In this document: piece by piece, positions 16,246 through 24,322 of the stretch
Numbering within the stretch: position 1 is the stretch's first letter
Layout: the number at the start of each line of letters is the position of its first letter
Assembly: GCA_002068935.1 (NCBI GenBank)
Contig: MWBF01000003.1
Location: 1-46,400, forward strand
DNA: 46,400 nt
Direction: 5' to 3'
Source: Chloroflexi bacterium ADurb.Bin325
GTDB lineage: Bacteria > Chloroflexota > Anaerolineae > CG2-30-64-16
Notes under the pieces: model-generated
The model's input: only the letters and a program-made list of their open reading frames with translations
Databases searched by the model: none
What the model was told of the DNA's origin: nothing
Translations under genes and position numbers: made by a program

Positions 16246-16356
16246 TCTTCTGTTGAGAAAAGTCCGTCGCTCGATAACAGATCAGGCCGCGACCCCTCGT
16301 CGATTGTTCCTGTAGTCCTCGCTCGTCGGATTTTGACAGACCATCTTTTCATTCTT

Positions 16357-16376
16357 AAGGAGTTAGCGAGGCTAAC
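16357..16376 (+). promoter_or_regulatory. Hairpin between ribosome site and start codon
   Basis: AAGGAG (16357-16362) is followed at once by GTTAGC-gag-GCTAAC (16362-16376), whose last base touches the ATG at 16377. Unfolded, the ribosome site lies 14 bases from the ATG, too far. Folding the 15-base hairpin would bring the two together, so it may raise or switch translation. Confidence 0.6.
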
Positions 16377-16730
16377 ATGCAGGACAAGACACTCACTTGC
16401 AGCGATTGCGGCCGGGAATTCACCTTCACGGCGAGCGAACAGGAATTCTTTGCGAGCAAGGGCTTCAGCTCGCCGAGCCGCTGCCCGGACTGCCGCGCGA
16501 TCCGCAAGGCGCAGCGCGCCAACAGCAGCTATGGCGGCGGTTACGGCGGCGAGCGCCAGATGTACCCGGCCGTGTGCGCGCAGTGCGGCAAGGAGACCGA
16601 GGTCCCCTTCCAGCCGCGCGGCGATCGCCCGGTCTACTGCTCCGACTGCTACCGCGCCCAGCAGGGCGGCTCCAGCCGCGGCGGCTATGGCGGCAGCCGC
16701 GACCGCGATCGGCGCAGCAGCCGGTACTAG
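16377..16730 (+). CDS. Double zinc-ribbon protein with Gly/Arg-rich tail
   Basis: This 117-residue protein carries two four-cysteine modules. The first (Cys8, Cys11, Cys36, Cys39) matches the zf_Tbcl-type probable zinc ribbon. The second (Cys67, Cys70, Cys88, Cys91) has exactly 17 residues between its CxxC pairs and matches the CxxC-x17-CxxC group common in Chloroflexota and candidate phyla. A glycine/tyrosine linker (YGGGYGGER) and a C-terminal SSRGGYGGSRDRDRRSSRY tail resemble RGG-type RNA-binding regions. It is probably cytoplasmic and binds nucleic acid, but no function is established. It is monocistronic, with its own promoter, a hairpin at the ribosome site and a downstream terminator. 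Confidence 0.9.
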   Translation: MQDKTLTCSDCGREFTFTASEQEFFASKGFSSPSRCPDCRAIRKAQRANSSYGGGYGGERQMYPAVCAQCGKETEVPFQPRGDRPVYCSDCYRAQQGGSSRGGYGGSRDRDRRSSRY

Positions 16731-16734
16731 AGGC

Positions 16735-16876
16735 TGCTTAAAAAGTTCCCCGGCGACTGAAGTTACGGCCACCATTGCCCAGTCTGCCTGCGCAGGCTGA
16801 GACACGAAAGTCCGCAGGGACTTGGATGTGGCAGCGGTTTCAACCGCCCGGAACGGGCTTTGCAAGCAGATTCTGA
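16735..16876 (-). repeat. Dispersed three-hairpin repeat R1, copy 2
   Basis: This is the inverted match to 95-236. Read leftward it holds GCGGTT-GA-AACCGC, AAGTCC-ctgc-GGACTT and a hairpin around CTGCGCAGG. Differences from copy 1 fall mostly in the linkers; in the second hairpin a G-U pair in one copy is an A-U pair in the other. It begins about five bases after the stop of the zinc-ribbon gene. Confidence 0.8.
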
Positions 16877-16886
16877 ACAGCATATA

Positions 16887-16919
16887 AAAACCCAGGCCCC
16901 CTGAGGGCCTGGGTTTTTT
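16887..16919. terminator. Bidirectional intrinsic terminator
   Basis: A 13-pair stem (16887-16899 with 16905-16917) is closed by a five-base loop, with core CCCAGGCCC / GGGCCTGGG. It is bordered by A-runs on one side and T-runs on the other, so it can stop both the rightward zinc-ribbon transcript and the leftward importer operon ending at 16972. Confidence 0.9.
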
Positions 16920-16971
16920 GTCTGGCTGCGGCTTCCGCGCGGTCTCTATGCAGCGCGCCGGGCCGCGGCGC

Positions 16972-18027
16972 TCACGCGCGCAGCCAGCGCGCCAGCCAGT
17001 CCCAGACGACCGTGCCGTGCCAGACGTGGCCGCCGGGGAACGTATCGAGCCCCAGCCGATCCTCCACATCCAGCAGCGCATAGGCGCGCCGCGTGATCGC
17101 GAGCTGCTCCAGCACGTTGTCGATCCCGCGCGGGCCGTTCAGCCCGTCCTGCAGGGCCGCCTCCACGAAGAAGGGCCGCGGCGCGATGAGCGCGGCCAGG
17201 TCGCCCATGTCCGCATATTCCCACAGGTGCGGCACGAAGTTGCAGTCGCAGTTGTCGGACAGGTGCAGCAGCGAGTCCGCGACGCCGTAGAAATAGCCGC
17301 TGCTGACCGCGACGTCCACGCGCTCGTCCAGCGCGGCGAAGTAGAGCGTCTGGAGCCCGCCGCCCGACAGCCCGATCGAGGCCACCTTCTGGCCCTGCAC
17401 CTCGGGCCGCGTCTGCACGTAATCCAGCAGGCGCGAGAGATCCCAGGCCCACATGCCCGCGATGGTCAGGCCGAGGGGCAGCGCCATGTGCGCCAGCGCG
17501 CGGCACGACGACATGAGCAGCTTCTCCGGCCCTTCGTAGAGCGTCTCGCGGCGCTCGCCGAACCCGCGCGCATCCGGGCAGAAGACGACATAGCCCTGAC
17601 GCACGGCCTGCACGCCGTAGGCGTAGTTGTGCTGGTCGATGGTCTCGGCCATCAGGGGGATGTCGCGCCGGCCCGCGGGCGCATATTTGCCGCCGCTGCC
17701 GTGGCCGTGGGGCGCAATGATCGCGGGGACCGGCCCGGCCAGGTCATCCGGCACGAGCACGTAGAACGGCATCGTGACGCCCGGCTCCGTGTCGATCTCG
17801 ACCCGCTCGCGGCGGTAGCCGTCCAACTGCACCGTCTCGGTGGTGCGCGGGCTGGCCGCGGTCGGGATCAACCGATCGATCCCTGTGAGCTGGCGCAGCT
17901 TGCCGTGCAGCTCCGCGCGCCAGACGCGCCACGCCTCGATGCTCTCCGCCTCGAAGCCGAGCCGCCGGCCCGCGGCCGCGAACCGCGCCTGGAAATACGC
18001 CTCGGTCTGAAAATAGGTTGCGGACAT
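16972..18027 (-). CDS. Alpha/beta-hydrolase, acetylxylan-esterase / dienelactone-hydrolase type
   Basis: This 351-residue alpha/beta-hydrolase has the oxyanion segment APHGHGSGGK near residues 97-106, the nucleophile elbow GLSGGG (Ser near 218) and a C-terminal catalytic His in GGHVWHG. An acid probably lies in the preceding DVEDRLG region. No signal peptide is present, so it is cytoplasmic. The closest match is to large bacterial esterases that deacetylate sugars or polysaccharide fragments. It is the fourth gene of the leftward importer operon, six bases after a permease, and may remove acetyl or other acyl groups from the imported oligosaccharide. GAGGAA lies before the ATG. Confidence 0.85.
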   Translation of the reverse strand: MSATYFQTEAYFQARFAAAGRRLGFEAESIEAWRVWRAELHGKLRQLTGIDRLIPTAASPRTTETVQLDGYRRERVEIDTEPGVTMPFYVLVPDDLAGPVPAIIAPHGHGSGGKYAPAGRRDIPLMAETIDQHNYAYGVQAVRQGYVVFCPDARGFGERRETLYEGPEKLLMSSCRALAHMALPLGLTIAGMWAWDLSRLLDYVQTRPEVQGQKVASIGLSGGGLQTLYFAALDERVDVAVSSGYFYGVADSLLHLSDNCDCNFVPHLWEYADMGDLAALIAPRPFFVEAALQDGLNGPRGIDNVLEQLAITRRAYALLDVEDRLGLDTFPGGHVWHGTVVWDWLARWLRA

Positions 18028-18033
18028 GGTTCC

Positions 18034-18948
18034 TCACTTTCCGCCGTAATAGACCAATTTTCCGGAGACCCGGAACATGATCACGGTGAAGATCACGATG
18101 ATGACAAAGAGCACCCAGGCCTGCGCCGAGGCGTAGCCCATCTTGAAGAAGCGGAAGGCGGTCTGCCACAGATAGATCGACATCATCATCGTGGAGTCCG
18201 CGGGCGAGCCGCTGCCGCCGGTCATGACGTGCACCTCGGTGAAGAACTGGAACGCGCCGATCAGGCCCGTGATCACGTTGAACAGGATCACCGGGGAGAT
18301 CATCGGCAGCGTGACGTGCCAGATCTGGCGGGGCACATTGGCGCCGTCGAGCTGCGCGGCCTCCACCAGCTCGCGCGGGACGTCTTGCAGCGCGGCCAGA
18401 TAGATGACCACCGCGCCGCCCACCCCCCACAGGCTCATCAGGATCAGCGCGGGCTTGGCCCACACGGGGCTGCCGAGCCAGCCGGGGCCGCGGATGCCGA
18501 CCAGCGAGAGCACGAAGTTGATGACGCCGGCGCGCGGGTTGAACATCCACAGCCAGACGAGCGAGGTCGCGACGACCGGCGTGATGCTGGGCAGATAGAA
18601 GATCGTGCGCCAGATCGACATCCCCCGCACCTTCATGTTGAGCAGCATCGCCAGCAGGATGCCCGCGAACGTGGCCAGCGGCACCGCAAAGAAGGAGTAA
18701 TACGCGGTGTTGTAGAGCGAGGTCAGGAAGCGCGGGTCCTTGAACAACTGGACGAAGTTGTCCAGGCCGATCCACTTCGGCGTCTCCAGGACGGGGTAGA
18801 AGGTGAAGCTGTAGTAGAACGACATGATGAAAGGGATCAGCCGGAAGGCCAGGAACCCGATGACCCACGGCGAGATGAAGAGCAGGCCGATGCGCAGGGA
18901 ATGGCGTTCTTCGCGGCTGAGGCGGCGGGAGCGTTGGATGACGGTCAT
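18034..18948 (-). CDS. Carbohydrate ABC importer permease, MalF/UgpA type
   Basis: This 304-residue inner-membrane permease has six hydrophobic segments. The EAA loop EAAQLDGANVPRQIWHVTLP (about residues 206-225) contacts the ATPase. It is the usual length for the short MalF-like branch (CUT1 family). AGGAGG precedes the ATG and overlaps the stop of the neighbouring permease gene. It pairs with 18958-19860 and the binding protein 19924-21351. No ATPase gene is present in the window, so a shared MsmK/UgpC-like subunit is expected. Confidence 0.95.
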   Translation of the reverse strand: MTVIQRSRRLSREERHSLRIGLLFISPWVIGFLAFRLIPFIMSFYYSFTFYPVLETPKWIGLDNFVQLFKDPRFLTSLYNTAYYSFFAVPLATFAGILLAMLLNMKVRGMSIWRTIFYLPSITPVVATSLVWLWMFNPRAGVINFVLSLVGIRGPGWLGSPVWAKPALILMSLWGVGGAVVIYLAALQDVPRELVEAAQLDGANVPRQIWHVTLPMISPVILFNVITGLIGAFQFFTEVHVMTGGSGSPADSTMMMSIYLWQTAFRFFKMGYASAQAWVLFVIIVIFTVIMFRVSGKLVYYGGK

Positions 18949-18957
18949 GCTGGCCTC

Positions 18958-19860
18958 CTAACCCTTCAGCCCGGTCAGCGCGATGCCCTCGATGAAGGTG
19001 CGCTGGGCAAAGAAAAACAGAATGACGATCGGCAGCACGCTCATCACGGTCGCGGCCATGATCCAGGCGAAGTTCATGAAGCCGTAGGTGCTCTGCATGT
19101 TGGCGATGCCGAGGGAGATGGTGTAGCGGGCCTTGTCGCTGAGGTAGATCAACGGGCCGAAGTAGTCGTTCCAACTGCTGATGAACTGGAACAGCGCGAC
19201 CACCGCGATCGCCGGCTTGGCCAGCGGCAGGATGATGCGCCAGAAGATGCCCAGGTCGGATGCGCCATCGACGCGCGCGGCGTCGGAGAGCTCCTGCGGC
19301 AGCCCCATGAAGAACTGGCGCAGCAGGAAGATGTAGAACGCATTGCCTAGCCAGGCCGGCGCGACCAGCGGCAGATAGGTGTTGACCCAGCCGATCCGGC
19401 TGAAGATGATGTAGAGCGGGATAAAGGTGACGAAGCCCGGCAGGATCATGGTCGCCAGCACCACGGCGAACACGGCATCGCGGCCCGGCCAGCGCACCCG
19501 TGCAAAGCCATACGCCACCAGCGTGTTCGACAGCACCGCGCCGATGACCGAGGGCAGGGCCACGATCAGCGTGTTCAAGACGTATGTCGCAAACAGCGCC
19601 TGCTTGAACGCGGAGATGTAATTATCCCAGCGGATCGGGTTGGGGATCCAGATGGGCGGCCAGATGGCCAGCTCGTTGGGGTTCTTCAAAGAGGTCGAGA
19701 GCATCCAGACCCAGGGCAGGATGAAGAAGCCGGAGAGCAGCACCAGGGCGCCGTACTTCAGGAGAGCAGAAAGCGCGGCCGTGGCGCGGAAGCGCAGGGA
19801 ATGCTGGTGTCGCAGCGAACCTTCGGATGCGGGCACCACATATGCTGACGGGGTAGACAT
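18958..19860 (-). CDS. Carbohydrate ABC importer permease, MalG/UgpE type
   Basis: This 300-residue second permease has six hydrophobic segments and the EAA-like loop DAARVDGASDLGIFWRIILP. The C-terminus RTFIEGIALTGLKG is characteristic of MalG-like proteins. I chose the ATG at 19860, with GAGGAGG ahead of it; the upstream extension to 19914 is Arg/Ala-rich and unlikely to be translated. It lies between the binding protein and the MalF-like partner. The substrate is probably an oligosaccharide, judged from the family and the following esterase. Confidence 0.95.
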   Translation of the reverse strand: MSTPSAYVVPASEGSLRHQHSLRFRATAALSALLKYGALVLLSGFFILPWVWMLSTSLKNPNELAIWPPIWIPNPIRWDNYISAFKQALFATYVLNTLIVALPSVIGAVLSNTLVAYGFARVRWPGRDAVFAVVLATMILPGFVTFIPLYIIFSRIGWVNTYLPLVAPAWLGNAFYIFLLRQFFMGLPQELSDAARVDGASDLGIFWRIILPLAKPAIAVVALFQFISSWNDYFGPLIYLSDKARYTISLGIANMQSTYGFMNFAWIMAATVMSVLPIVILFFFAQRTFIEGIALTGLKG

Positions 19861-19923
19861 CAGCCGGGACCTCCTCAGGGGTGCACGCGGGGCGGCCGCG
19901 GCCGCCCCGCGCATTCGAAGATA

Positions 19924-21351
19924 TCAACCGGCCTTTGTGAGCCAGTCGTCGAGTTCTTTCTGCGCCTGCTCCTGGACGAAGTCGAGCGCCTCCTCCGGGC
20001 TCTTCTGGCCCAGCCGCGCCTTCTCCCACTCGCTGCCCATGACCGACATGTAGGAATCGCTGGTCGGGATCTTGGGCGGGTAAAGATAGTAGTCGGACTT
20101 GAACAGGTCGGGCAGGAAGACCTCGGCATAGCCGGGGCACGCGCCGATGACCTCATCCTTGAACTTGGGCCAGTCGGCCATGCCCTCGGAGACGGGGCCG
20201 TTCACGCACAGCCAGGTCGTGAAGAGCGCGGTGTAGACGTCGCGGTCGCCGATCGCGCCGGTCAGCGTGCTGATGATCTCCCAGGCGGCCTGCGGGTCGG
20301 GCGAGCCCTTGGTGATGATCCAGCCATCGCCGTAGGTGTACATGCCCTTCTCGGATTGGCCGGCCGGGCCGGGCAGCGGCCAGACCGTGAACTCGAAGCC
20401 CTCCGGCTTGTAGCTGCGCAGCGTGTTGAACTGCCACGGCCCGGTGATGAGCGTCGCGCGCAGGCTGGAGAGGAACGGATCCTGGCCGGCGGAGCGTTCG
20501 CCGCGGCCCTGCAGAGAGGCGTAGAAGTCCTGCAACTTCTGCGGCCCCATCTTGGCCCAGTAATCCGTCACCCACTTCAGCGCCCTGAGGTTGTTCTCGT
20601 AATTGGCGGTGATCGTCTTGCCGTCGGCCTCGACGTACTTGCCGAGGAAGCGAGCCATGACCAGTGAAGACGAAGTGAGATCGCCGCCCAGGACGTCGAT
20701 GTTGCCGCTGGCGTCGTAGGTGGTCAGCTTATCCCAGGTCACGATCAATTCATCGAGGGTCTGCGGCGGCGCGTTCGGGTCGACGCCGCGCTCCTCGCAC
20801 ATCTTGGTATTGACAAAGATGCCGTAGCACTGGTTCCACATGCTGGCATAGTAGAACTTGCCCTGGTAGACGCCGAGCTCCCAGATGGGCGGCGCCATCC
20901 ACTTCTTCAGGGTGTCGACCTGCTGCGGGTCGCCGATCTCGTCGAGCGCCAGCAACGCGTTCTGCGCGGCCAATTGGTAGGCGATGTTTGCGCCGAAGAC
21001 AACGGCCGCGCCGGGCGGGGTGCCCGCGGCGATGCCGGCGAGCAGCTTCTGAGTCATGGCCTCGGGGACAACGACGTGCCTGGCGATGACGCGCGTCTGC
21101 GATTTGTTGTAGTTGTCCAGGATCTTCTCGATCTGGGTCGCGGCGTCCTCGGTCCAGCCGGTCCACACATCGAGCGTGATCGGCGCGGCGGCCGGCGCGG
21201 CGGCCTGCGGCTCTTGGGCAGCGGCTTGTTCAGCGGCCGGCGCGGCGGGCGCGGCTGCCGGCGGGGCGCAGGCAGCGATGGCTGCCGTCGCGGCGGTGAG
21301 GGAGGCGGCGCTCAGAAAGCGCCGGCGGCTCAAGGCCCTGGGGAAAGACAT
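19924..21351 (-). CDS. Tat-exported sugar-binding lipoprotein
   Basis: This 475-residue extracellular solute-binding protein (family 1) starts with a twin-arginine signal, SRRRFLS, and a lipobox ending at Cys28 (AIAAC). Export is therefore probably folded through Tat, followed by lipid anchoring. An Ala/Pro-rich tether (about 29-65) precedes the binding domain, in which ITLDVWTGWTEDA and WNQCYGIFVNTK are typical. I chose the ATG at 21351 because AAGGAG lies just upstream; an ATG at 21369 would overlap that site. It is the first gene of the leftward importer operon, with a promoter at 21580-21609 and a leader of about 220 bases. Confidence 0.95.
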   Translation of the reverse strand: MSFPRALSRRRFLSAASLTAATAAIAACAPPAAAPAAPAAEQAAAQEPQAAAPAAAPITLDVWTGWTEDAATQIEKILDNYNKSQTRVIARHVVVPEAMTQKLLAGIAAGTPPGAAVVFGANIAYQLAAQNALLALDEIGDPQQVDTLKKWMAPPIWELGVYQGKFYYASMWNQCYGIFVNTKMCEERGVDPNAPPQTLDELIVTWDKLTTYDASGNIDVLGGDLTSSSLVMARFLGKYVEADGKTITANYENNLRALKWVTDYWAKMGPQKLQDFYASLQGRGERSAGQDPFLSSLRATLITGPWQFNTLRSYKPEGFEFTVWPLPGPAGQSEKGMYTYGDGWIITKGSPDPQAAWEIISTLTGAIGDRDVYTALFTTWLCVNGPVSEGMADWPKFKDEVIGACPGYAEVFLPDLFKSDYYLYPPKIPTSDSYMSVMGSEWEKARLGQKSPEEALDFVQEQAQKELDDWLTKAG

Positions 21352-21436
21352 CTGCGTGTCTCCTTTCATGGTGACAGAAAGACCGGGAGAAACAGCGATT
21401 TATCGGAGACAGGGCCAGATCGTGGCCCCCACGAGA

Positions 21437-21454
21437 CGCGCCCATCAGGGCGCG
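21437..21454 (-). promoter_or_regulatory. Leader hairpin of the left importer operon
   Basis: CGCGCCC (21437-21443) pairs with GGGCGCG (21448-21454) around a four-base loop. It lies in the predicted 5' leader about 85 bases before the binding-protein ATG. It could stall polymerase or protect the message. No T-run follows, so it is not a clear attenuator. Confidence 0.4.
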
Positions 21455-21579
21455 CTCCGGCGAAGGGCATGTTTATCCGCCTATAACACCACCTCCTTTC
21501 CATGATCGGATAATGGAAAAAATCGAGAAAAGATCGGGCCAGAACGAACAAAAATGGCAGGGGTAGCGCAGTGCGCGTC

Positions 21580-21609
21580 TTTATACTACGAAAACAATAT
21601 AAGTGTCAA
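21580..21609 (-). promoter_or_regulatory. Promoter of the left importer operon
   Basis: Read leftward: perfect TTGACA (21609-21604), 18 bases, TATAAA (21585-21580). The spacer is A/T-rich. Transcription would start near 21573. Confidence 0.8.
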
Positions 21610-21650
21610 GCCTAGAAAATTGGGCGCGAGGGCTCCCCGCGGAATTCGAT

Positions 21651-21680
21651 TTGCGTTGCATCCCGAACCTGTGCTAGACT
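21651..21680 (+). promoter_or_regulatory. Extended -10 promoter of the right importer operon
   Basis: TTGCGT (21651-21656), 18 bases, TAGACT (21675-21680) preceded by TG at 21672-21673, which is an extended -10 form. Transcription would start near 21687, about 207 bases before the binding-protein ATG, so the leader includes the small ORF at 21763-21849. Confidence 0.5.
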
Positions 21681-21762
21681 TGAAACCTGATTGGTTCTCC
21701 GTTTCTCCGTGCTTTCGACGTGGACCCATCGACGCCGATCTCGGCGGGAAGGAGGGTGACTA

Positions 21763-21849
21763 TTGCGCCAAATGCTGCCAGTGCATCTGAAGAAGCTCAC
21801 GGAAAAGCATTTTCTCCTGGGCATACGTGATCTGTCTCGTGATCGGTAA
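21763..21849 (+). CDS. Putative leader peptide of the right importer operon
   Basis: A 28-residue frame starts with TTG (MRQMLPVHLKKLTEKHFLLG and eight more residues) and ends with TAA at 21847-21849. AAGGAGGG (21749-21756) lies six bases before the TTG, ideal spacing; an internal ATG at 21772 is a second possible start. It ends 44 bases before the binding-protein ATG, inside its predicted leader. The peptide is basic and amphipathic with no family match I recognise. It could be a regulatory leader peptide whose translation affects the hairpin at 21851-21885, or a small functional protein. Existence is suggested only by ribosome-site quality and position. Confidence 0.4.
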   Translation: MRQMLPVHLKKLTEKHFLLGIRDLSRDR

Positions 21850-21850
21850 T

Positions 21851-21885
21851 CCCTTTGTCTCACATAAAACTCGTATCCGAAAGGG
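21851..21885 (+). promoter_or_regulatory. Possible helix covering the binding-protein ribosome site
   Basis: CCCTTT (21851-21856) can pair with AAAGGG (21880-21885), which overlaps the start of the ribosome site AGGGAGGG of the gene at 21894. The left arm begins one base after the leader ORF stop. A ribosome finishing that ORF would cover it. The helix is weak (six pairs, 23-base loop). Confidence 0.3.
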
Positions 21886-21893
21886 AGGGAACG

Positions 21894-23312
21894 ATGAGCA
21901 TCCGTAACAAGCTGAGCCGACGTCGCTTCTTGAGTGTCACGGCAGCGGCGATGGGAGGAACCGCCCTGGCCGCCTGCGCGCCGCAGGCAGCCGCCCCCGC
22001 CCAACCTGCTGCCCCGGCCGCGGCCGGGCAGGCCGCCGAGGCCCCGGCCGCCGCGCCGGCCGCGGGCGACAAGGTCGGCATCCGCATCGCCTGCTGGGGC
22101 GACGTCACCGACAAGCAGGTCTACGACAACATCGTGGCCGATTTCATGAAGATCGAACCCACGATTGCGCCGGTCGTAGAACAGTATCCGGGCGGCCACT
22201 ATGAGAAAATCCAGGCCAACTTTGCCGCTAACACGCCTGCCGACCTCATCTACTTCCAGGGGTGGTCCTGGCAGCCCTTCGCAGACAAGGACGTGCTTGC
22301 CCCGCTGGACGATCTGATCGCCCGAGATCAGGCCCAGAAGTTCTGGCCCGACATCGATAACTACAAGAACAACTGCCAGTGGTATGGCAAGACCTACATG
22401 TCGGTGGCCGACACCGGCTCGGTGATCATGTTCTACGCCAAGGAACTGTTCGACGCCGCCGAGGTCCCCTATCCCGTAGACGGCTGGACCTATGCCGACT
22501 TCCAGAATGCCGTCGAGAAGACGAGCCGCACCGAGGGCGAAGTCCAGTACTATGGCTATGCCCAGGCAGGCGGCTGGAACGGCACCTATCTGCGCTCGCT
22601 CCACTGGATGCGCATGAACGGCGCGCTGGAGTGGGACTCCGTGGTCGAGCCGAAGCAGGTGAAGTGGCTGCAAGACTCCATCATCGAGGGGCTTCAGTAC
22701 ACTGTGGTGGACACCATCGCGAAAGGCTACTGCCCAAGCCCGGCCACCATCTCCGGCGGCGGCGTCACGGTCGCAACCGGCCGCGTGGCGATGTGCATGG
22801 AAGGCCCCTGGTTCCTGGCGAACATGCAGGGCGGGTCGGCCTCGCGCGAGGGCGGCGTGGAGTTTGACGTCGTGGAGCCGCCGGTCGGCTCGACGGGCAG
22901 GGACGAGACCATCGCCGAGGTGCACGGCCAGGTCATCGCAAAGGCCAGCAAAAACCCGGAAGAGGCCTGGAAGCTCATGAAGTACATCATGGAGGATCCG
23001 GGCCAGGAACGCATCGCGGAAGGCGGCCGCATGTGCGGCACGCCGGAGAACATCGAGAAGTTCTGGGTGCCCATCGCCCAGAAGACCTACAACTTCCAGA
23101 ACGGCAAGGCCTTTGCCAACTCGATGCGGACCGGCGGCAACCCGGTCTTTGCGGGCGCCGGCGCGAACTATGACGCGCTGGCCGGCGCGGCGACGCCGCT
23201 GGCAGTGGCCTGGGACGCGATGCTCAACGGCACAAGCGCCCGCGAGGCGCTGACCGTGGCCGAGCCTCTGTTGCAGAAGATCCTGGACGACTACTGGGCA
23301 GCCAAGAGCTGA
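21894..23312 (+). CDS. Tat-exported sugar-binding lipoprotein (right operon)
   Basis: This 472-residue family 1 solute-binding protein has a Tat signal (SRRRFLS) and lipobox Cys28 (LAAC), the same layout as the divergent binding protein, but the mature domains differ considerably, implying different ligands. An Ala/Pro tether (about 30-60) leads to the binding domain starting VGIRIACWGDVTDKQVYD. The ATG at 21894 has GGGAGG before it; an upstream ATG at 21855 would put 13 extra residues before the Tat motif. It heads an operon with the permeases at 23390 and 24323. Confidence 0.95.
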   Translation: MSIRNKLSRRRFLSVTAAAMGGTALAACAPQAAAPAQPAAPAAAGQAAEAPAAAPAAGDKVGIRIACWGDVTDKQVYDNIVADFMKIEPTIAPVVEQYPGGHYEKIQANFAANTPADLIYFQGWSWQPFADKDVLAPLDDLIARDQAQKFWPDIDNYKNNCQWYGKTYMSVADTGSVIMFYAKELFDAAEVPYPVDGWTYADFQNAVEKTSRTEGEVQYYGYAQAGGWNGTYLRSLHWMRMNGALEWDSVVEPKQVKWLQDSIIEGLQYTVVDTIAKGYCPSPATISGGGVTVATGRVAMCMEGPWFLANMQGGSASREGGVEFDVVEPPVGSTGRDETIAEVHGQVIAKASKNPEEAWKLMKYIMEDPGQERIAEGGRMCGTPENIEKFWVPIAQKTYNFQNGKAFANSMRTGGNPVFAGAGANYDALAGAATPLAVAWDAMLNGTSAREALTVAEPLLQKILDDYWAAKS

Positions 23313-23389
23313 CATTCCGCGCTCGCCGGCGGCCGCGGCTGCCGGCGAGCAATCCGCCCAATCGGGCGCGAACATGTGCGAGGTGGAGC

Positions 23390-24304
23390 ATGGCGGCAGT
23401 CCCAAAGCGCGGCAAGCGACCTTCCGGCGTTCAGCTCGCTGAATGGCGCGACGGCTGGCTCTTTGCCTTACCCTTCCTGCTGGGCGTGCTGATCTTCTGG
23501 CTGGGCCCGATGCTTTATTCGCTGTTCCTCATCACCCAGAACTGGGATATGCTCAGCGCGCCAAAATTCGTCGGCCTCGGCAATATCCGGCGGCTGCTGG
23601 AAGACCCGCTGGTCGAGAAGACCCTGAGCAATACGGCCTATTACACGTTTATCGGCGTCCCGCTACAGCTATTGGTGGCGTTGCTGCTGGCGCTCGGCCT
23701 CAACCAAAATATCCGCGGCCGGTCGATCTACCGCACTATCTTCTACCTGCCTGCCATCACGCCCGCCATCGCGAGCGCGGTGGTCTGGAACCAGATTTTC
23801 AACGTCGATTTCGGCGTCCTCAACAACATCCTGCGCTCCGTCGGCCTGCCGGGGGTCAAGTGGCTGTTCGACCCGAATATCGCCAAGCCCGCCTTTATCC
23901 TGATGAGCCTGTGGGCCATCGGCCCGCAGATGGTCATCTTCCTGGCCGGCCTGCAGAACATCCCGGCGGAGCTGCTCGAGGCCGCGGAGATGGACGGCGC
24001 AAGCGCATGGCAGCGTTTTTGGGCGGTCTCCCTGCCCCTGCTATCGCCCGTCCTGTTCTTCAATCTGGTCATCGGCATCATCGGTAGCTTCCAGGTCTTT
24101 ACCAACGCCTTCGTGATGACGAACGGCGGGCCGCAGAATTCCACGCTTTTCATGGTGTTATACGTCTACCTGAACGGGTTCCGTTACTTCCGCATGGGTT
24201 ACGCGGCGACTCTCGCGTGGCTGCTATTCTGGATCATCATGTTCTTCACGTTCCTGCAATTCCGCCTCAGCGGGCGGTGGGTTTATTACGAAGGCAAGCT
24301 CTAG
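23390..24304 (+). CDS. Carbohydrate ABC importer permease, MalF/UgpA type (right operon)
   Basis: This 304-residue inner-membrane permease has six hydrophobic segments, and the EAA loop EAAEMDGASAWQRFWAVSLP lies near residues 200-219. The N-terminus is basic and cytoplasmic (AVPKRGKRP). The ribosome site is modest (GAGGTGGAG). It follows the binding protein by 77 bases and precedes its MalG-like partner by 18. As on the left side, no ATPase gene accompanies it. Confidence 0.95.
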   Translation: MAAVPKRGKRPSGVQLAEWRDGWLFALPFLLGVLIFWLGPMLYSLFLITQNWDMLSAPKFVGLGNIRRLLEDPLVEKTLSNTAYYTFIGVPLQLLVALLLALGLNQNIRGRSIYRTIFYLPAITPAIASAVVWNQIFNVDFGVLNNILRSVGLPGVKWLFDPNIAKPAFILMSLWAIGPQMVIFLAGLQNIPAELLEAAEMDGASAWQRFWAVSLPLLSPVLFFNLVIGIIGSFQVFTNAFVMTNGGPQNSTLFMVLYVYLNGFRYFRMGYAATLAWLLFWIIMFFTFLQFRLSGRWVYYEGKL

Positions 24305-24322
24305 CCCCGGGGAGAATACGTT

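Larger units (their letters stand above)
21352..21893. other. Divergent control region between two importer operons
   Basis: These 542 bases hold promoters facing both ways (21580-21609 leftward, 21651-21680 rightward). The leftward leader has a GC hairpin (21437-21454), an inverted repeat TTTCCAT / ATGGAAA (21498-21520) and an orphan strong ribosome-site-like sequence near 21490-21500 with no start codon at a suitable distance. The rightward leader has a 28-codon ORF. Its A/T content is higher than the flanking genes. Confidence 0.7.

Noticed and set aside
16918-19350. 810-codon rightward open frame opposite the esterase and permease genes
   Set aside because: Composition is Arg/His/Asp/Gln-rich and it lies opposite genes with clear domains; shadow frame.
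21366-21551. 61-codon leftward frame in the leader of the left importer
   Set aside because: It has no ribosome site at its start, and the internal Met is 21 bases from the nearest strong site.
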